Of a stretch of 64,000 bases of DNA, positions 1-8,240 are shown piece by piece (position 1 is the first letter of the stretch; each line of letters starts with the position of its first letter). The notes under the pieces were generated by a model. It searched no databases. It saw only the letters and a list, made by a program, of their open reading frames with translations, and had not been told where the DNA came from. Origin of the DNA: Mycobacterium sp. 852002-50816_SCH5313054-b (GTDB lineage Bacteria; Actinomycetota; Actinomycetes; Mycobacteriales; Mycobacteriaceae); NCBI RefSeq assembly GCF_001667185.1, contig NZ_LZIC01000002.1:1-64000 (forward strand). The letters are read 5' to 3'. Made by a program: the position numbers and the translations under genes.

Positions 1-296
1 AGCCGCCCCTCCCGCAATCCCTGCGCGCAGCGCGGGAACTCCTCCACCCGGCGCGCCACCGTCGAGATCGTATGCGCGGTGGCCGAGGACAAGCCCAGCT
101 TCCAGCCAACCAACCCCGCCAGTGACCGCACCCCCGTCATTCCCCACAACTCATCGCGATCCAACTCCGCGGCGATCTCCACGATGCGCCCATCAATGGC
201 GTTGCGCTGACCGGCCAACTCCGCCAACTCCTCAAAGAGCACCGCCAGGCGCTCTTTCGGGCTCACCTCCGCGGCGGGCGATGCGGTCAACGACAT
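1..296 (-). CDS. DUF222 (13E12-type) protein, N-terminal part, cut by window edge
   Basis: Reading the minus strand from an ATG at 296 gives an open frame of 98 codons that runs off the left edge. The translation has the typical N-terminus of the mycobacterial 13E12/DUF222 family: an ERLAVLFEELAELAGQRNAID helix, then RIVEIAAELDRDELW and GVRSLAGLVGWKLGLSSATA. Members usually carry an HNH nuclease domain at the C-terminus, which would lie outside the window. These genes are multicopy in mycobacteria and their biological role is not established. Whether this copy is intact cannot be judged. Confidence 0.8.
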   Translation of the reverse strand, partial: MSLTASPAAEVSPKERLAVLFEELAELAGQRNAIDGRIVEIAAELDRDELWGMTGVRSLAGLVGWKLGLSSATAHTISTVARRVEEFPRCAQGLREGR

Positions 297-448
297 ACCC
301 TCATCATCACAGCCGGGTCCGACAAAATTAGGCTGCCCGATCCGCCCCGGGGGTGCGACCGTCATCATCGGCCAAGCGCGCCAGCCTGACTGGCCTCAAG
401 GGCAGCCCCGGCCCCCGACTCTCCAAACCGAAAACCACCCCAATTTGC

Positions 449-1027
449 TCAGGTGTGCAGGTGGAGCCGTTCGCCGTGCGCCCCGAAGATCATGATGGCC
501 TCGACCGGTTCGTCGATGACGCCGAACCAATGCGGCGTCCATGTGCTGAATTCGACGGCCTCACCGGGTTCAATGCTGAAGTCTCGCTCGCCGAGGACGA
601 GGCGCAGCCGTCCGGACAGCACGAACATCCATTCCTGGCCCTGGTGAACCGGCAATTCGGCCGGCGGTTTTCGCCTTCGCATGTTGATTCGGACCTTGAA
701 TGCGTGCATGCCGCCGGCCGGGCCGCTGCGGGTCAACGGCCAGTACGTGATGCCGTGGCGGGTATGTGAGCTGCTGCGCACGCGGGGATCGGGTGGCTCT
801 GGTGCGCGCAGCAGCTCGTCGGTGCTGACCGAGAGCGCCTGGGCCAGCCTGGGCAGGTGGTCCAGTGCGAGCCGTCGCTTCCCCGATTCCAGCCGACTCA
901 ACGTCGAAATGTCGATGCTGGCGCGGGCCGCGACGTCTTCCAGCGTCAGGCCGTGCTGCATGCGAAGTTCGCGTAGCCGGTTTCGGACCCGCGCATCGAC
1001 ATCGGTGTCGATGTTCTTTGCCTGCAT
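449..1027 (-). CDS. XRE-family regulator with C-terminal cupin domain
   Basis: The 192-residue protein has an N-terminal helix-turn-helix of the Cro/C1 type (about residues 14-70, with LTLEDVAARASIDISTLSRL followed by ESGKRRL) and a C-terminal small beta-barrel cupin (about 110-185, with PVHQGQEWMFVLSGRLRLVLG as core). This layout is that of single-component regulators sensing a small ligand through the cupin. It diverges from the flavoprotein gene at 1075 with only 47 bp between them, so it probably controls that gene and itself; the ligand is unknown. Confidence 0.85.
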   Translation of the reverse strand: MQAKNIDTDVDARVRNRLRELRMQHGLTLEDVAARASIDISTLSRLESGKRRLALDHLPRLAQALSVSTDELLRAPEPPDPRVRSSSHTRHGITYWPLTRSGPAGGMHAFKVRINMRRRKPPAELPVHQGQEWMFVLSGRLRLVLGERDFSIEPGEAVEFSTWTPHWFGVIDEPVEAIMIFGAHGERLHLHT

Positions 1028-1074
1028 GGCAAATTAGTTTGGCAGCAGCTCACTGCCGAGGGCAAGCTCGGGGC

Positions 1075-2031
1075 ATGGACAACGTTTGGGACTGCGTCAT
1101 CGTCGGCGGCGGTGCCGCCGGACTCAGCGCGGGCCTGGTGCTGGGCCGGGCCCGTCGCCGCACGCTACTCGTCGACGCTGGCGAACAAAGCAATCTCGCC
1201 GCGCACGGCATCGGTGGTCTGCTTGGGCATGACGGCCGGCCACCGGCCGAGCTATATGCCGCGGGGCGGCGCGAAATCATGTCCTATACGAGCGTCGACT
1301 ACCGCACCGGCGAGGTAGTCGCCGGTGTACGGCTGGATGACGTCTTCGAACTCATGTTGGCCGACGGTCGGCGCGAGCGGACCCGGCGGGTATTGCTCGC
1401 AACCGGCATGCAATACCGACCGCCGTCAATTCATGGACTCGCCCCGTTGTGGGGCACGTCGGTTTTCCACTGCCCGTTCTGCCATGGATGGGAAGTGCGC
1501 GATCAGCCGTTGGCAGTGTTGGCGCGTGGCGAACAAGCGGTGCACGGGTCGCTCCTGCTGCGCGGCTGGAGCGACGACGTCGTGCTGTTGACCGACGGGC
1601 CTGCCGATCTCGGCGACGACGATGTCGCGCGGCTGGCCGCCGCCGGCGTCGGCATCGACGAGCGACAGGTGACCGAAATCGTCAGCGCGGACGGCGAACT
1701 GGCGGCAATCGTATTCTCCGACGGCGCGCGGTTGGAACGTCGTGGGCTGATGGTGGCGACGACGCTGCATCAGCGGTCGTCACTGGCCGAGCAACTCGAT
1801 GTCGAATCCGCCGAACCGACGCCCGTCACCGCGGAGCGGGTCGGCGTCGACGCCCAGTGCCGCACATCCGCGCCAGGCGTTTTCGCCGCGGGCGACCTGA
1901 GCGCCCAGATGCCCCAGGTGGCCGCCGCGATCGCATCCGGATCGCTGGCGGCGGCAGCGGTGGTGCGGAGCCTACTGGCCGACGACGTCGGCCTGCCGTT
2001 GCCGCAATGGAGGTCTGATGTCAACGCTTGA
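1075..2031 (+). CDS. Thioredoxin-reductase-like FAD/NAD(P) oxidoreductase
   Basis: A 318-residue flavoprotein of the low-molecular-weight thioredoxin reductase fold. Visible are the N-terminal FAD site VIVGGGAAGLSAG, the redox motif CPFC (Cys133 and Cys136, in HCPFCHGWEVRD), and the C-terminal GVFAAGDLS FAD signature. The CPFCHGWE variant marks a subgroup distinct from TrxB (CATC), so the partner may not be thioredoxin. The ATG at 1075 is chosen because the longer frame from 865 runs antisense through the divergent XRE gene and the flavin motif starts immediately after this ATG. The methyltransferase gene overlaps its end by 14 bp. Confidence 0.85.
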   Translation: MDNVWDCVIVGGGAAGLSAGLVLGRARRRTLLVDAGEQSNLAAHGIGGLLGHDGRPPAELYAAGRREIMSYTSVDYRTGEVVAGVRLDDVFELMLADGRRERTRRVLLATGMQYRPPSIHGLAPLWGTSVFHCPFCHGWEVRDQPLAVLARGEQAVHGSLLLRGWSDDVVLLTDGPADLGDDDVARLAAAGVGIDERQVTEIVSADGELAAIVFSDGARLERRGLMVATTLHQRSSLAEQLDVESAEPTPVTAERVGVDAQCRTSAPGVFAAGDLSAQMPQVAAAIASGSLAAAAVVRSLLADDVGLPLPQWRSDVNA

Positions 2032-2641
2032 CGCGCAGGAATATTGGGAGCAGCACTACGGCGCTCGGGATCGCGTCTGGACCGGACGGGTCAACGCCCG
2101 GCTGGTCGACGCGGTCGAACCGCTGCGGCCCGGCCGCGCGCTGGACCTCGGCTGCGGGGAAGGCGGCGACGCCCTGTGGCTTGCCCACCGTGGCTGGCGG
2201 GTCGTCGCGGTCGACGTCTCGCATACCGCGCTGCAACGCGCCGCGGCCGACGCACTTGACCAGGGCGTGCAGCGGCGCATCGACTTTCAGCAGCACGATC
2301 TGTCCGACAGCTTCCCCAAGGGCACCTTCGACTTGGTGTCGGCGCATTACCTACACTCCCCGGCGCGGCTCGACCGCGAGCACGTGCTGAGCCGCGCCGC
2401 GCAAGCCGTCGCCCCCGGTGGGCTCTTGCTGATCGTCGACCACGGCGCCGCCCCGCCCTGGGCGTCGAAATCAGCTCACCACCATGTATTTCCCCGTGTC
2501 GACGAGGTTGTCGCAGCACTGAACCTCGATGACAACGCTTGGGAGCGGCTGCAGGTCGAGTCCGTCTCACGCTCGGCGATAGGTCCCGAGGGTCAGACTG
2601 GCACGGTCACAGACAACGTGATCCTGCTGCGTCGCCGCTAG
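2018..2641 (+). CDS. Class I SAM-dependent methyltransferase
   Basis: The 207-residue protein has the Rossmann methyltransferase core: motif I ALDLGCGEGGDALWLA near residues 41-54, the acidic end of beta2 (VVAVDVS), and FDLVSAHYLHSP as motif IV. The family (Methyltransf_25, tellurite-resistance-like) acts on small molecules; substrate unknown. It overlaps the upstream flavoprotein by 14 bp and is surely cotranscribed, so the pair may detoxify or modify one compound under control of the XRE-cupin regulator. Confidence 0.85.
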   Translation: MSTLDAQEYWEQHYGARDRVWTGRVNARLVDAVEPLRPGRALDLGCGEGGDALWLAHRGWRVVAVDVSHTALQRAAADALDQGVQRRIDFQQHDLSDSFPKGTFDLVSAHYLHSPARLDREHVLSRAAQAVAPGGLLLIVDHGAAPPWASKSAHHHVFPRVDEVVAALNLDDNAWERLQVESVSRSAIGPEGQTGTVTDNVILLRRR

Positions 2642-2645
2642 GCGC

Positions 2646-3431
2646 CTATTGGGGTTGGTTCGGCACGCCCGGGAACAGTTGGCCCGTCGGCCCCGAGGTC
2701 ACCCAGCCGCCCAGCTTCGTCACGAGATGGGGCGCGAAAACCGCGCCGTAGAGCAGATTTCCGATCACGACGACAGCGACGACGGACAAAACAGACGCGC
2801 CAAAGCGACTCGACGACCTCTTCTCGGCCCACGTCTCGATGACGTTGCGTCCCTGCGCATCGGTGCGTCCCAGCAGGTAGGTGAACACCATCATCTGTAT
2901 GCCCATCGCGAGCGCGTCGTAGAGCGGGTATTGGTGAACGGTCCCCTCCCGGATCGCCAGCCCGGGGATCACCAGGCCGTAATAGAAGACGCCGAGCTTG
3001 GCCCCCAGGAACCCGTTGAAGAGCAGCGCCCAGCAGAAGCCGACGACGAGGCCAACGAGCAGCAGCGTTATCGGCCTGCGCCACTGGAATTTCGCGCTCA
3101 CCCATCTCCCTAGCGCCGCGCCGGTCACCGCGGGGAACACGAAGTAGGAGATGTAGCCGATGGGAACGAACGACGGCAGCCCACCCCATGTCGAGTTCAG
3201 CGGCCACCACGACGGCATCCGCGGAATGGCGGGTGGGAACTGGGCGTACATCGCCCAGTCATAGGGGGCCTCGATCCACGAGAAAGAGATCGCCGAGATG
3301 CAGAGCAGCAGCAGTGGGTGCAGCCGGCGCCGACGAACGCTCAGGTAAACACCGATCGCGGTGAAGGCGATGCCGCCGACGAGGGCGAAGCCGCTGGCCG
3401 CCTGCATCAACGGCGTCATCGCGGCGCTCAC
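2646..3431 (-). CDS. AveC-like (spirocyclase family) membrane protein
   Basis: About 261 residues with at least six hydrophobic segments (for example FALVGGIAFTAIGVYLSV, LLLVGLVVGFCWALLF, VLSVVAVVVIGNLLYGAVF), a conserved WIEAPYDWAMYAQFPPAIPR region and many aromatic residues between helices. This matches mycobacterial proteins annotated as AveC spirocyclase family; the function in mycobacteria is unknown. The GTG at 3431 is chosen because it overlaps the stop of a 38-codon upstream reading frame (GTGA), implying translational coupling; an ATG at 3419 is the alternative. Divergent from TetR-P450. Confidence 0.75.
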   Translation of the reverse strand: MSAAMTPLMQAASGFALVGGIAFTAIGVYLSVRRRRLHPLLLLCISAISFSWIEAPYDWAMYAQFPPAIPRMPSWWPLNSTWGGLPSFVPIGYISYFVFPAVTGAALGRWVSAKFQWRRPITLLLVGLVVGFCWALLFNGFLGAKLGVFYYGLVIPGLAIREGTVHQYPLYDALAMGIQMMVFTYLLGRTDAQGRNVIETWAEKRSSSRFGASVLSVVAVVVIGNLLYGAVFAPHLVTKLGGWVTSGPTGQLFPGVPNQPQ

Positions 3432-3544
3432 CGGTCGCCGTCGTGTCCGGGGGAGCGGCGCGCTTCGGGGTCGAAGCGCAGCACCAGGCCGAAGATCAGC
3501 ACGATCAGCCCGAACAACGTGCCGAGCATGATGACTGCGCCCAC
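3428..3544 (-). CDS. Small coupled membrane protein (38 aa)
   Basis: A GTG at 3544 preceded by an AAAGGGG ribosome-binding sequence opens a 38-codon frame with one long hydrophobic stretch (IMLGTLFGLIVLIFGLVL) followed by RFDPEARRSPGHDGDR. Its TGA overlaps the GTG start of the AveC-like gene. It is shorter than usual gene-calling limits. The membrane helix, SD sequence and stop/start overlap support a real miniprotein; function unknown. Confidence 0.5.
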   Translation of the reverse strand: MGAVIMLGTLFGLIVLIFGLVLRFDPEARRSPGHDGDR

Positions 3545-3578
3545 GTCCGCGCCCCTTTCGGTAACCGGTTCGATCCTC

Positions 3579-3598
3579 AAGATAGTGCATGCTATCTT
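3579..3598. promoter_or_regulatory. Palindromic operator for the adjacent TetR
   Basis: AAGATAG-TGCATG-CTATCTT is an inverted repeat with perfect 7-bp arms and a 6-bp spacer. It sits 7 bp before the GTG of the TetR gene and 34 bp from the start of the divergent miniprotein/AveC unit, where a TetR repressor would control both directions. Confidence 0.65.
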
Positions 3599-3605
3599 AA
3601 AACTC

Positions 3606-4244
3606 GTGCCCCAGCGACCCGCAGCTACCACGGCCACGCGCCGGCCCCGCGGTGCGCCGCGCAAGCTGCTGCTCGAGGCCGCGCGGGACCTCTTCTCGCG
3701 CCAGGACTACCGCAGCACTACCACGCGCGAGATCGCCCAGGCCGCAGGCGTTACCGAGCATCTGCTGTTTCGCCACTTCGGCTCGAAGGCGGCGCTGTTC
3801 CGCGAGGCCCTGGTCCTGCCGTTCACCAGCTTCGTCGACGAATTCGGCCAGACCTGGCAGTCGGTCATCCCCGAGGAGACCAAGGAAGATGAGCTCGCCG
3901 GGCATTTCGTGGGGCAGCTCTACGACGTGTTCGTCGAACACCAGGGGCTGCTCCTGACGCTGATGGCATCGGAGGCGCTGACCGAGGAGGAGATGGCCGA
4001 CGCCGGCATCGCCGACGTCAGGCGGGCGCTGACGGTGCTCGGCCGGATCAGCGCCGAGGGCATGCACCTGCGGGGCCTGCGGTCGGATCATCCGGACCTG
4101 CCGGCGCACTCCACGGTGGCGATGATCGCCGGCATGGCCGCGCTGCGTTCCACCTACTTCGGGACCAAGCAGCCGCCGCGGGAGGTGATCGTGGAGGAGC
4201 TCGTCCAGGCGATCCTGCACGGCTTTCTGCACCGAAACGACTGA
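3606..4244 (+). CDS. TetR-family transcriptional regulator
   Basis: The 212-residue protein starts with a basic tail, then the TetR helix-turn-helix (LLLEAARDLFSRQDYRSTTT, REIAQAAGVTEHLLFRHFGS, KAALFREAL; about residues 17-63), followed by an all-helical ligand domain. The GTG at 3606 lies 7 bp after a palindrome, so the transcript is probably leaderless; upstream in-frame codons have no TetR-like content. The P450 gene follows after 8 bp with its own SD, so both are one operon, probably derepressed by a lipophilic ligand. Confidence 0.85.
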   Translation: MPQRPAATTATRRPRGAPRKLLLEAARDLFSRQDYRSTTTREIAQAAGVTEHLLFRHFGSKAALFREALVLPFTSFVDEFGQTWQSVIPEETKEDELAGHFVGQLYDVFVEHQGLLLTLMASEALTEEEMADAGIADVRRALTVLGRISAEGMHLRGLRSDHPDLPAHSTVAMIAGMAALRSTYFGTKQPPREVIVEELVQAILHGFLHRND

Positions 4245-4252
4245 GAGGCAAG

Positions 4253-5449
4253 ATGTTACGTTCAGCCGAGCTGTATTACGACCCCTACGACGTCGCCATC
4301 GACGACGACCCGTACCCGGTGTGGAAGCGCATGCGCGAAGAGGCGCCGCTGTACTACAACGAGAAGTTCAACTTCTACGCGCTGAGTCGATACGAGGACG
4401 TGGCACGCGAACTGCCGAACTGGGAGACCTACCGATCCGGCCGGGGGACCACCGCGGACATCTTGTTCAACAACATCGAGGTGCCCCCCGGCATCCTGCT
4501 GTTCGAGGATCCGCCGCTGCACGACCTGCACCGCCGTCTGCTCTCGCGCGTCTTCACGCCGCGACGGATGCTGGCCGTCGAGTCCATGGTGCGCGGATTC
4601 TGCGTCCGCGAACTCGACCCGTTGATCGGCGCCGGTGGCTTCGACTTCATCGCGGACCTCGGGGCGATGATGCCGATGCGGACCATCGGCTATCTGTTGG
4701 GCATCCCCGAGGCGGACCAGGCGAGCATCCGGGACCGCAACGGGGCCTTCATCGAGATGGCCGAGGGGCGCAAGCCCGGTGAGGTCAACCCGAACCTGTT
4801 CGCGGACACCATCGCGATGTTCGCCGAGTACATCGAGTGGCGCGCCAGCAATCCGTCCGACGACCTGATGACCGATCTGCTGCGCGCGGAGATCGACGAG
4901 CCCGACGGCACGCGGCGCCCCCTGTCACGCACCGAGGTGCTGGCCTACACCGCCATGATCGCCGGCGCCGGAAACGAAACCACCGCCCGGCTCATCGGTT
5001 TCATGGGGCAGCTGCTGTCGGACCACCCGGATCAGCGCCGCGAACTCGTCGCTGATCCGTCGCTGATTCCCGGCGCGGTCGAGGAGACGCTGCGCTACGA
5101 ACCCCCGTCGCCGGTGCAGGCCCGCTATGTCGCCCGCGACGCCGAGCACCACGGCCGCGTCGTGCCGGAGGGCTCGTTCATGTTGCTGCTCAACGGTTCC
5201 GCCAACCGGGACGAACGCCGATTCGCCGATCCCGACCGCTTCGACATCCACCGCGAGGGCGGCCACCTCAGCTTCGGGCAAGGCCTGCACTTCTGCCTCG
5301 GCTCGGCGCTGGCCCGGATGGAGGCCCGGGTGGCGCTGGAAGAGGTCCTCCAACGCTGGCCCGATTGGGAAGTCGACTACGCCAACGCCGAACGGGCGCA
5401 CACCGCAAGCGTGCGCGGGTGGGCGCGCCTGCCCGTCGTCACCGGGTGA
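4253..5449 (+). CDS. Cytochrome P450
   Basis: A 398-residue soluble bacterial P450. The I-helix oxygen motif is AGAGNETTARL, the K-helix ExxR is EETLRYE, and the heme loop is FGQGLHFCLG with the thiolate ligand at Cys348. It starts 8 bp after the TetR stop with a GAGAGGCAAG ribosome-binding stretch, forming a regulator-enzyme operon opposite an AveC-like gene. Substrate unknown; such units in mycobacteria often act on lipids or sterols. A ferredoxin is not adjacent. Confidence 0.92.
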   Translation: MLRSAELYYDPYDVAIDDDPYPVWKRMREEAPLYYNEKFNFYALSRYEDVARELPNWETYRSGRGTTADILFNNIEVPPGILLFEDPPLHDLHRRLLSRVFTPRRMLAVESMVRGFCVRELDPLIGAGGFDFIADLGAMMPMRTIGYLLGIPEADQASIRDRNGAFIEMAEGRKPGEVNPNLFADTIAMFAEYIEWRASNPSDDLMTDLLRAEIDEPDGTRRPLSRTEVLAYTAMIAGAGNETTARLIGFMGQLLSDHPDQRRELVADPSLIPGAVEETLRYEPPSPVQARYVARDAEHHGRVVPEGSFMLLLNGSANRDERRFADPDRFDIHREGGHLSFGQGLHFCLGSALARMEARVALEEVLQRWPDWEVDYANAERAHTASVRGWARLPVVTG

Positions 5450-5561
5450 CTCGCGGCGCCATGGCGAGCAGGTCGTCGACCGACCACTGGTCGTACGCGT
5501 GCTTGCCGTATTTCACTGCGGCCACGCGTCCATCGGCGTCGATCAGCACGTCGGCGGGCAT
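5439..5561 (-). pseudogene. C-terminal remnant of an AhpC/TSA-type redoxin-like protein
   Basis: On the minus strand a 40-codon frame reads MPADVLIDADGRVAAVKYGK then HAYDQWSVDDLL and ends in TGA inside the P450 stop region. PADVLIDADGRV followed by YG is the C-terminal strand pattern of peroxiredoxin-like proteins (thioredoxin fold). The N-terminal two thirds, including the redox cysteines, are missing; upstream DNA switches abruptly to a plus-strand TetR fragment. A deletion joined the two remnants. Confidence 0.5.
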
Positions 5562-5880
5562 CCTCAGCGAAGCCCGGCGGCGGGTGTCCGCCATCTACGA
5601 GGTGGTGCGGTCGGCCGCCGGAGTCGACACGGAAGTCGGCGAACTGTGGACCGAACTCAGTCAGCAGCGCCTGGCCGGGGCGAAGGAGGTGGCGACCCTG
5701 CTGAGCCGCAAAGGGGGGCTGCGCTCAGGCCTGTCCGTCGCTCAAGCACGCGACATCATCTGGGTCTACAACGACCCCGGCCTGCACCACGCGCTGGTCG
5801 GTACCCGCCGATGGAGCCAAACGAAATACAGCGATTGGCTGGCTGGGACGTTGAAATGCCAACTGCTGGGCGGCCTATGA
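5562..5880 (+). pseudogene. C-terminal remnant of a TetR-family regulator
   Basis: From about 5562 the plus-strand frame reads like a TetR ligand domain: RRRVSAIYEVVRSAAG, ELWTELSQQRLAGAKEVA, then ARDIIWVYNDPGLHHALV and GTRRWSQTKYSDWL near the end, as in mycobacterial TetR C-termini. No helix-turn-helix precedes it; upstream codons in this frame are the antisense of the redoxin remnant. It is therefore a truncated gene, stopping at 5880 where it overlaps the converging hydrolase. Confidence 0.55.
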
Positions 5881-6864
5881 GGCGCTTTCGTCCACCAGGA
5901 CGGCGCCGTCGGGTTGGTTCTCGAGCGTCTGGAGCGGGATCTCCCCACCCTGAGCCGTGAGGCGAACGATCTGGGCCAGCTGCCCGGGGGCGTCGCACTG
6001 CAGGTAGTGATCCGCGCCGGGCACCACCCAGTAGCGGTTCCGGCCGGGCTTGGTCTTCAGATAGGTCTGCCAGATGTAGTTGGGGACGCGCAGGGGGGAG
6101 ACGTTGTCGTGCAGGCCCCACACCACCGTGATGTTGACGTGGCTCTTCGAAAGCGCTTCGAGCCAACTGGTTTCGTCCGCGGCGCGCTCATTGAGGTACT
6201 GGATCGTGTCCGGCAGCACGCGGATACCGTCGTTGTAAGCGAAGCACTTTGCCAGCGCCGCGATCTCGGGGTCTTCCAGGGTTCGCCGTGGCATGAAGGT
6301 GCTGACGCCCAAGCCGGCCGCGAGCAACTCCGGCGTGATCGCCGCGGCGGTGTCCCGCCCGGTTGCGGGGTTGAGGACAGCGCTCTGGAACTCGGTCAGA
6401 TTCGCCAGCGGGAGATAGATGTTGGCGTTCGTCAGGATGAGGTCGATGGGCACGGTCGGGGGGTCTTGGGCCGCCAGCATCTCCAGCGCGATCATGCCGA
6501 CGCTGCTGCCGCGGTCGTGGGTCAGCATGCGGAATTCGGTCAGCTTCCACACCTGAGTGATCGCGTACACCAGCAGGCGTGCGTCGTCGTACAGCGAATA
6601 GGCGTGCGGCGCCGGGGGCTTGTCGGACAATCCGTAGCCGGGAAAGTCCAGCACGAACATGTCGAAGTCGTTGCCCAGTTCGCGGGTGAGGGCGAAGTAG
6701 TCGATGCTGGATGTCGGGAAGCCGTGCACCAGCACCAGCGCGGGGGCTCCGGGTGTGCCGCAGCGGCGGCTGAACACGGTGAGTTCCTGCCCGTCGTTGG
6801 CGGCGGTGGTCGACCGCCACCGAAGTTCGGTCCCGCCGCTTTGCCACTCCGCGAAGATGTCCAA
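5875..6864 (-). CDS. Alpha/beta hydrolase, epoxide hydrolase / haloacid dehalogenase-like
   Basis: A 329-residue alpha/beta hydrolase. It shows the oxyanion motif HGFPTSS, a DFPGYGLSDKP loop and a nucleophile elbow THDRGSSVGM in which an Asp (HDRG) replaces the usual Ser, as in epoxide hydrolases and fluoroacetate dehalogenase. The C-terminal GADHYLQCDAPGQ supplies the catalytic His, and a cap domain lies between. Monocistronic; substrate unknown. Confidence 0.82.
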   Translation of the reverse strand: MDIFAEWQSGGTELRWRSTTAANDGQELTVFSRRCGTPGAPALVLVHGFPTSSIDYFALTRELGNDFDMFVLDFPGYGLSDKPPAPHAYSLYDDARLLVYAITQVWKLTEFRMLTHDRGSSVGMIALEMLAAQDPPTVPIDLILTNANIYLPLANLTEFQSAVLNPATGRDTAAAITPELLAAGLGVSTFMPRRTLEDPEIAALAKCFAYNDGIRVLPDTIQYLNERAADETSWLEALSKSHVNITVVWGLHDNVSPLRVPNYIWQTYLKTKPGRNRYWVVPGADHYLQCDAPGQLAQIVRLTAQGGEIPLQTLENQPDGAVLVDESAS

Positions 6865-6904
6865 GCCGCCAGCATGTCAGAGGGGACTGCGGTAAGACAA
6901 CCAC

Positions 6905-6932
6905 TTGTCGCTCTGAGGCGGGCAAATAGTCA
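6905..6932. repeat. Single copy of a dispersed repeat
   Basis: TTGTCGCTCTGAGGCGGGCA and the next eight bases match 24 of 28 positions with the right arm of the inverted repeat at 39336-39363. It lies in the 112-bp gap between the hydrolase and lipoprotein genes. Two related copies in one window suggest a dispersed intergenic element. Confidence 0.45.
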
Positions 6933-6976
6933 GGTGCCCTCCCCGGGTGATGCCTGTGGCACAACGTATTTGAAGC

Positions 6977-7465
6977 CTATGGGCACGTCACGTGAAGCCC
7001 GAACGTCACCTGGTGGACGTCACCCTGATTCGGCGACGCCCCTTGGCCCGTCCCGGTGATCGTGTAGCTCTTCCCGTCCTTCGTCGCCTGCACCTGGGTC
7101 GCGGACTGGGGCGCCTGCCAGGGCAGCTGATACTGTCCGGATCCCGTCTTGAGCGAAATGGCGAAGCCGTCGACGCTGGGCGGCTTCTCGTCCGACAAGG
7201 ACAGCGTTATCGACGCCGAATCGTCGTGAACGCTGATGTGGGTGGTCAGATCGCCCGACTCGGCCGGCGGCACCGCCGCGGAGTTGGTGCACTCGACGCC
7301 GACGGTCATGGTGTGCTTGTTGCCGTCCATCATGACGGTCGTGGTTGGCGGAACCGCACTCGAACTCGTGGCGGAAGGCTGACCACCCTTGCTCGAGCAG
7401 GCCGGCAGGCAAGCCGTCAACGCGGCGAGCACAGCGGCGGCGCGAACGAGCCGTCGATTGGTCAT
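6977..7465 (-). CDS. LpqH-like (19 kDa antigen family) lipoprotein
   Basis: A 162-residue lipoprotein with an N-terminal signal peptide (RRLVRAAAVLAALTACLPAC) whose lipobox cysteine is in LPAC, then a Ser/Thr-rich linker. The folded domain has two further cysteines (VGVECTN and the terminal HVTCP) and the repeated short beta strands typical of the mycobacterial 19-kDa antigen/LpqH family (DGKSYTITGTGQG near the end). It should be anchored in the outer leaflet of the plasma membrane. Single gene. Confidence 0.85.
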   Translation of the reverse strand: MTNRRLVRAAAVLAALTACLPACSSKGGQPSATSSSAVPPTTTVMMDGNKHTMTVGVECTNSAAVPPAESGDLTTHISVHDDSASITLSLSDEKPPSVDGFAISLKTGSGQYQLPWQAPQSATQVQATKDGKSYTITGTGQGASPNQGDVHQVTFGLHVTCP

Positions 7466-7496
7466 GTCACTTCCTTCGGTAGGTCGTCACGAAGGA

Positions 7497-8240
7497 CTAT
7501 AGGGCTCGTGTGCTGGGCCACGCTTCCCAACTGACCATGGTGCGTAACGGCCCGGCGAATACGGGTCGAACCACCGCGGACCGCCACCTTTCCTCGATGA
7601 GGGGCGTCAGCGCATCGGCGGTGGTGAGCGGGTCGCCGTCGAGGTAGACGACGGTGATGTATTGGTGGTCCGTCCGCCATCCGCCGGGCAGGTGGCTCCA
7701 ACCGGTGCTCGAACCGAAAGTCCAGGCACCGGCCGTGCCGGGCGTGGCAAGCAGCGCGGGGTAGTGCTCGGCGTGCAGCCATTGCAGCCACTGATCCGGC
7801 CGGCCGACAACGGGCTCCTCGACGATCAGCACGATCCCCCGGTGCGGCCGAAACGGCACCACCTCGGCGGAGACGAGCGCGTGCGGCGCGGCGTGCCACT
7901 GCAGCAGGCGCAATCCGGCGACTTGCAGCGACGGCCGCGTGACGGGGAAGCGGCCGTTTTCCCGCAGCGCGCGGCCGAGCGCGACGAAGTCGTCGAAGGT
8001 CTGCTCGACGGGGTCACCGACCAGGTAGTGCACCGCGTTGCCGACCTGTCCCAACGGCCCGTCGGCCGCCAGGCGGCGCTCCAGGTAGTCGCCGTCGGCG
8101 ATCCACCGCAACCCGTGGACGATGCCCGGCAGTTGGTACTGCTCGGGCATGTGATCCAGCAGGTGCCACCGCAGGTAGCTGCCGTCATCGTCGGGCGGGG
8201 CGGGCGCCGTGAGGCTGAAAAAGCCTGCCTTGACCCGCAT
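7497..8240 (-). CDS. Conserved protein, probable dimeric alpha-beta barrel
   Basis: A 247-residue protein without a signal peptide. It contains two repeats of an EthD/ferredoxin-like pattern: YLRWHLLDHMPEQYQLPG near the N-terminus and QWLHAEHYPALLATPG in the middle, each a His-containing helix followed by a Gly turn. This suggests a duplicated dimeric alpha-beta barrel, perhaps binding a small hydrophobic molecule. The ATG at 8240 overlaps the stop of the secreted-protein gene, so it is translated from the same message. Enzymatic role unknown. Confidence 0.6.
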   Translation of the reverse strand: MRVKAGFFSLTAPAPPDDDGSYLRWHLLDHMPEQYQLPGIVHGLRWIADGDYLERRLAADGPLGQVGNAVHYLVGDPVEQTFDDFVALGRALRENGRFPVTRPSLQVAGLRLLQWHAAPHALVSAEVVPFRPHRGIVLIVEEPVVGRPDQWLQWLHAEHYPALLATPGTAGAWTFGSSTGWSHLPGGWRTDHQYITVVYLDGDPLTTADALTPLIEERWRSAVVRPVFAGPLRTMVSWEAWPSTRAL

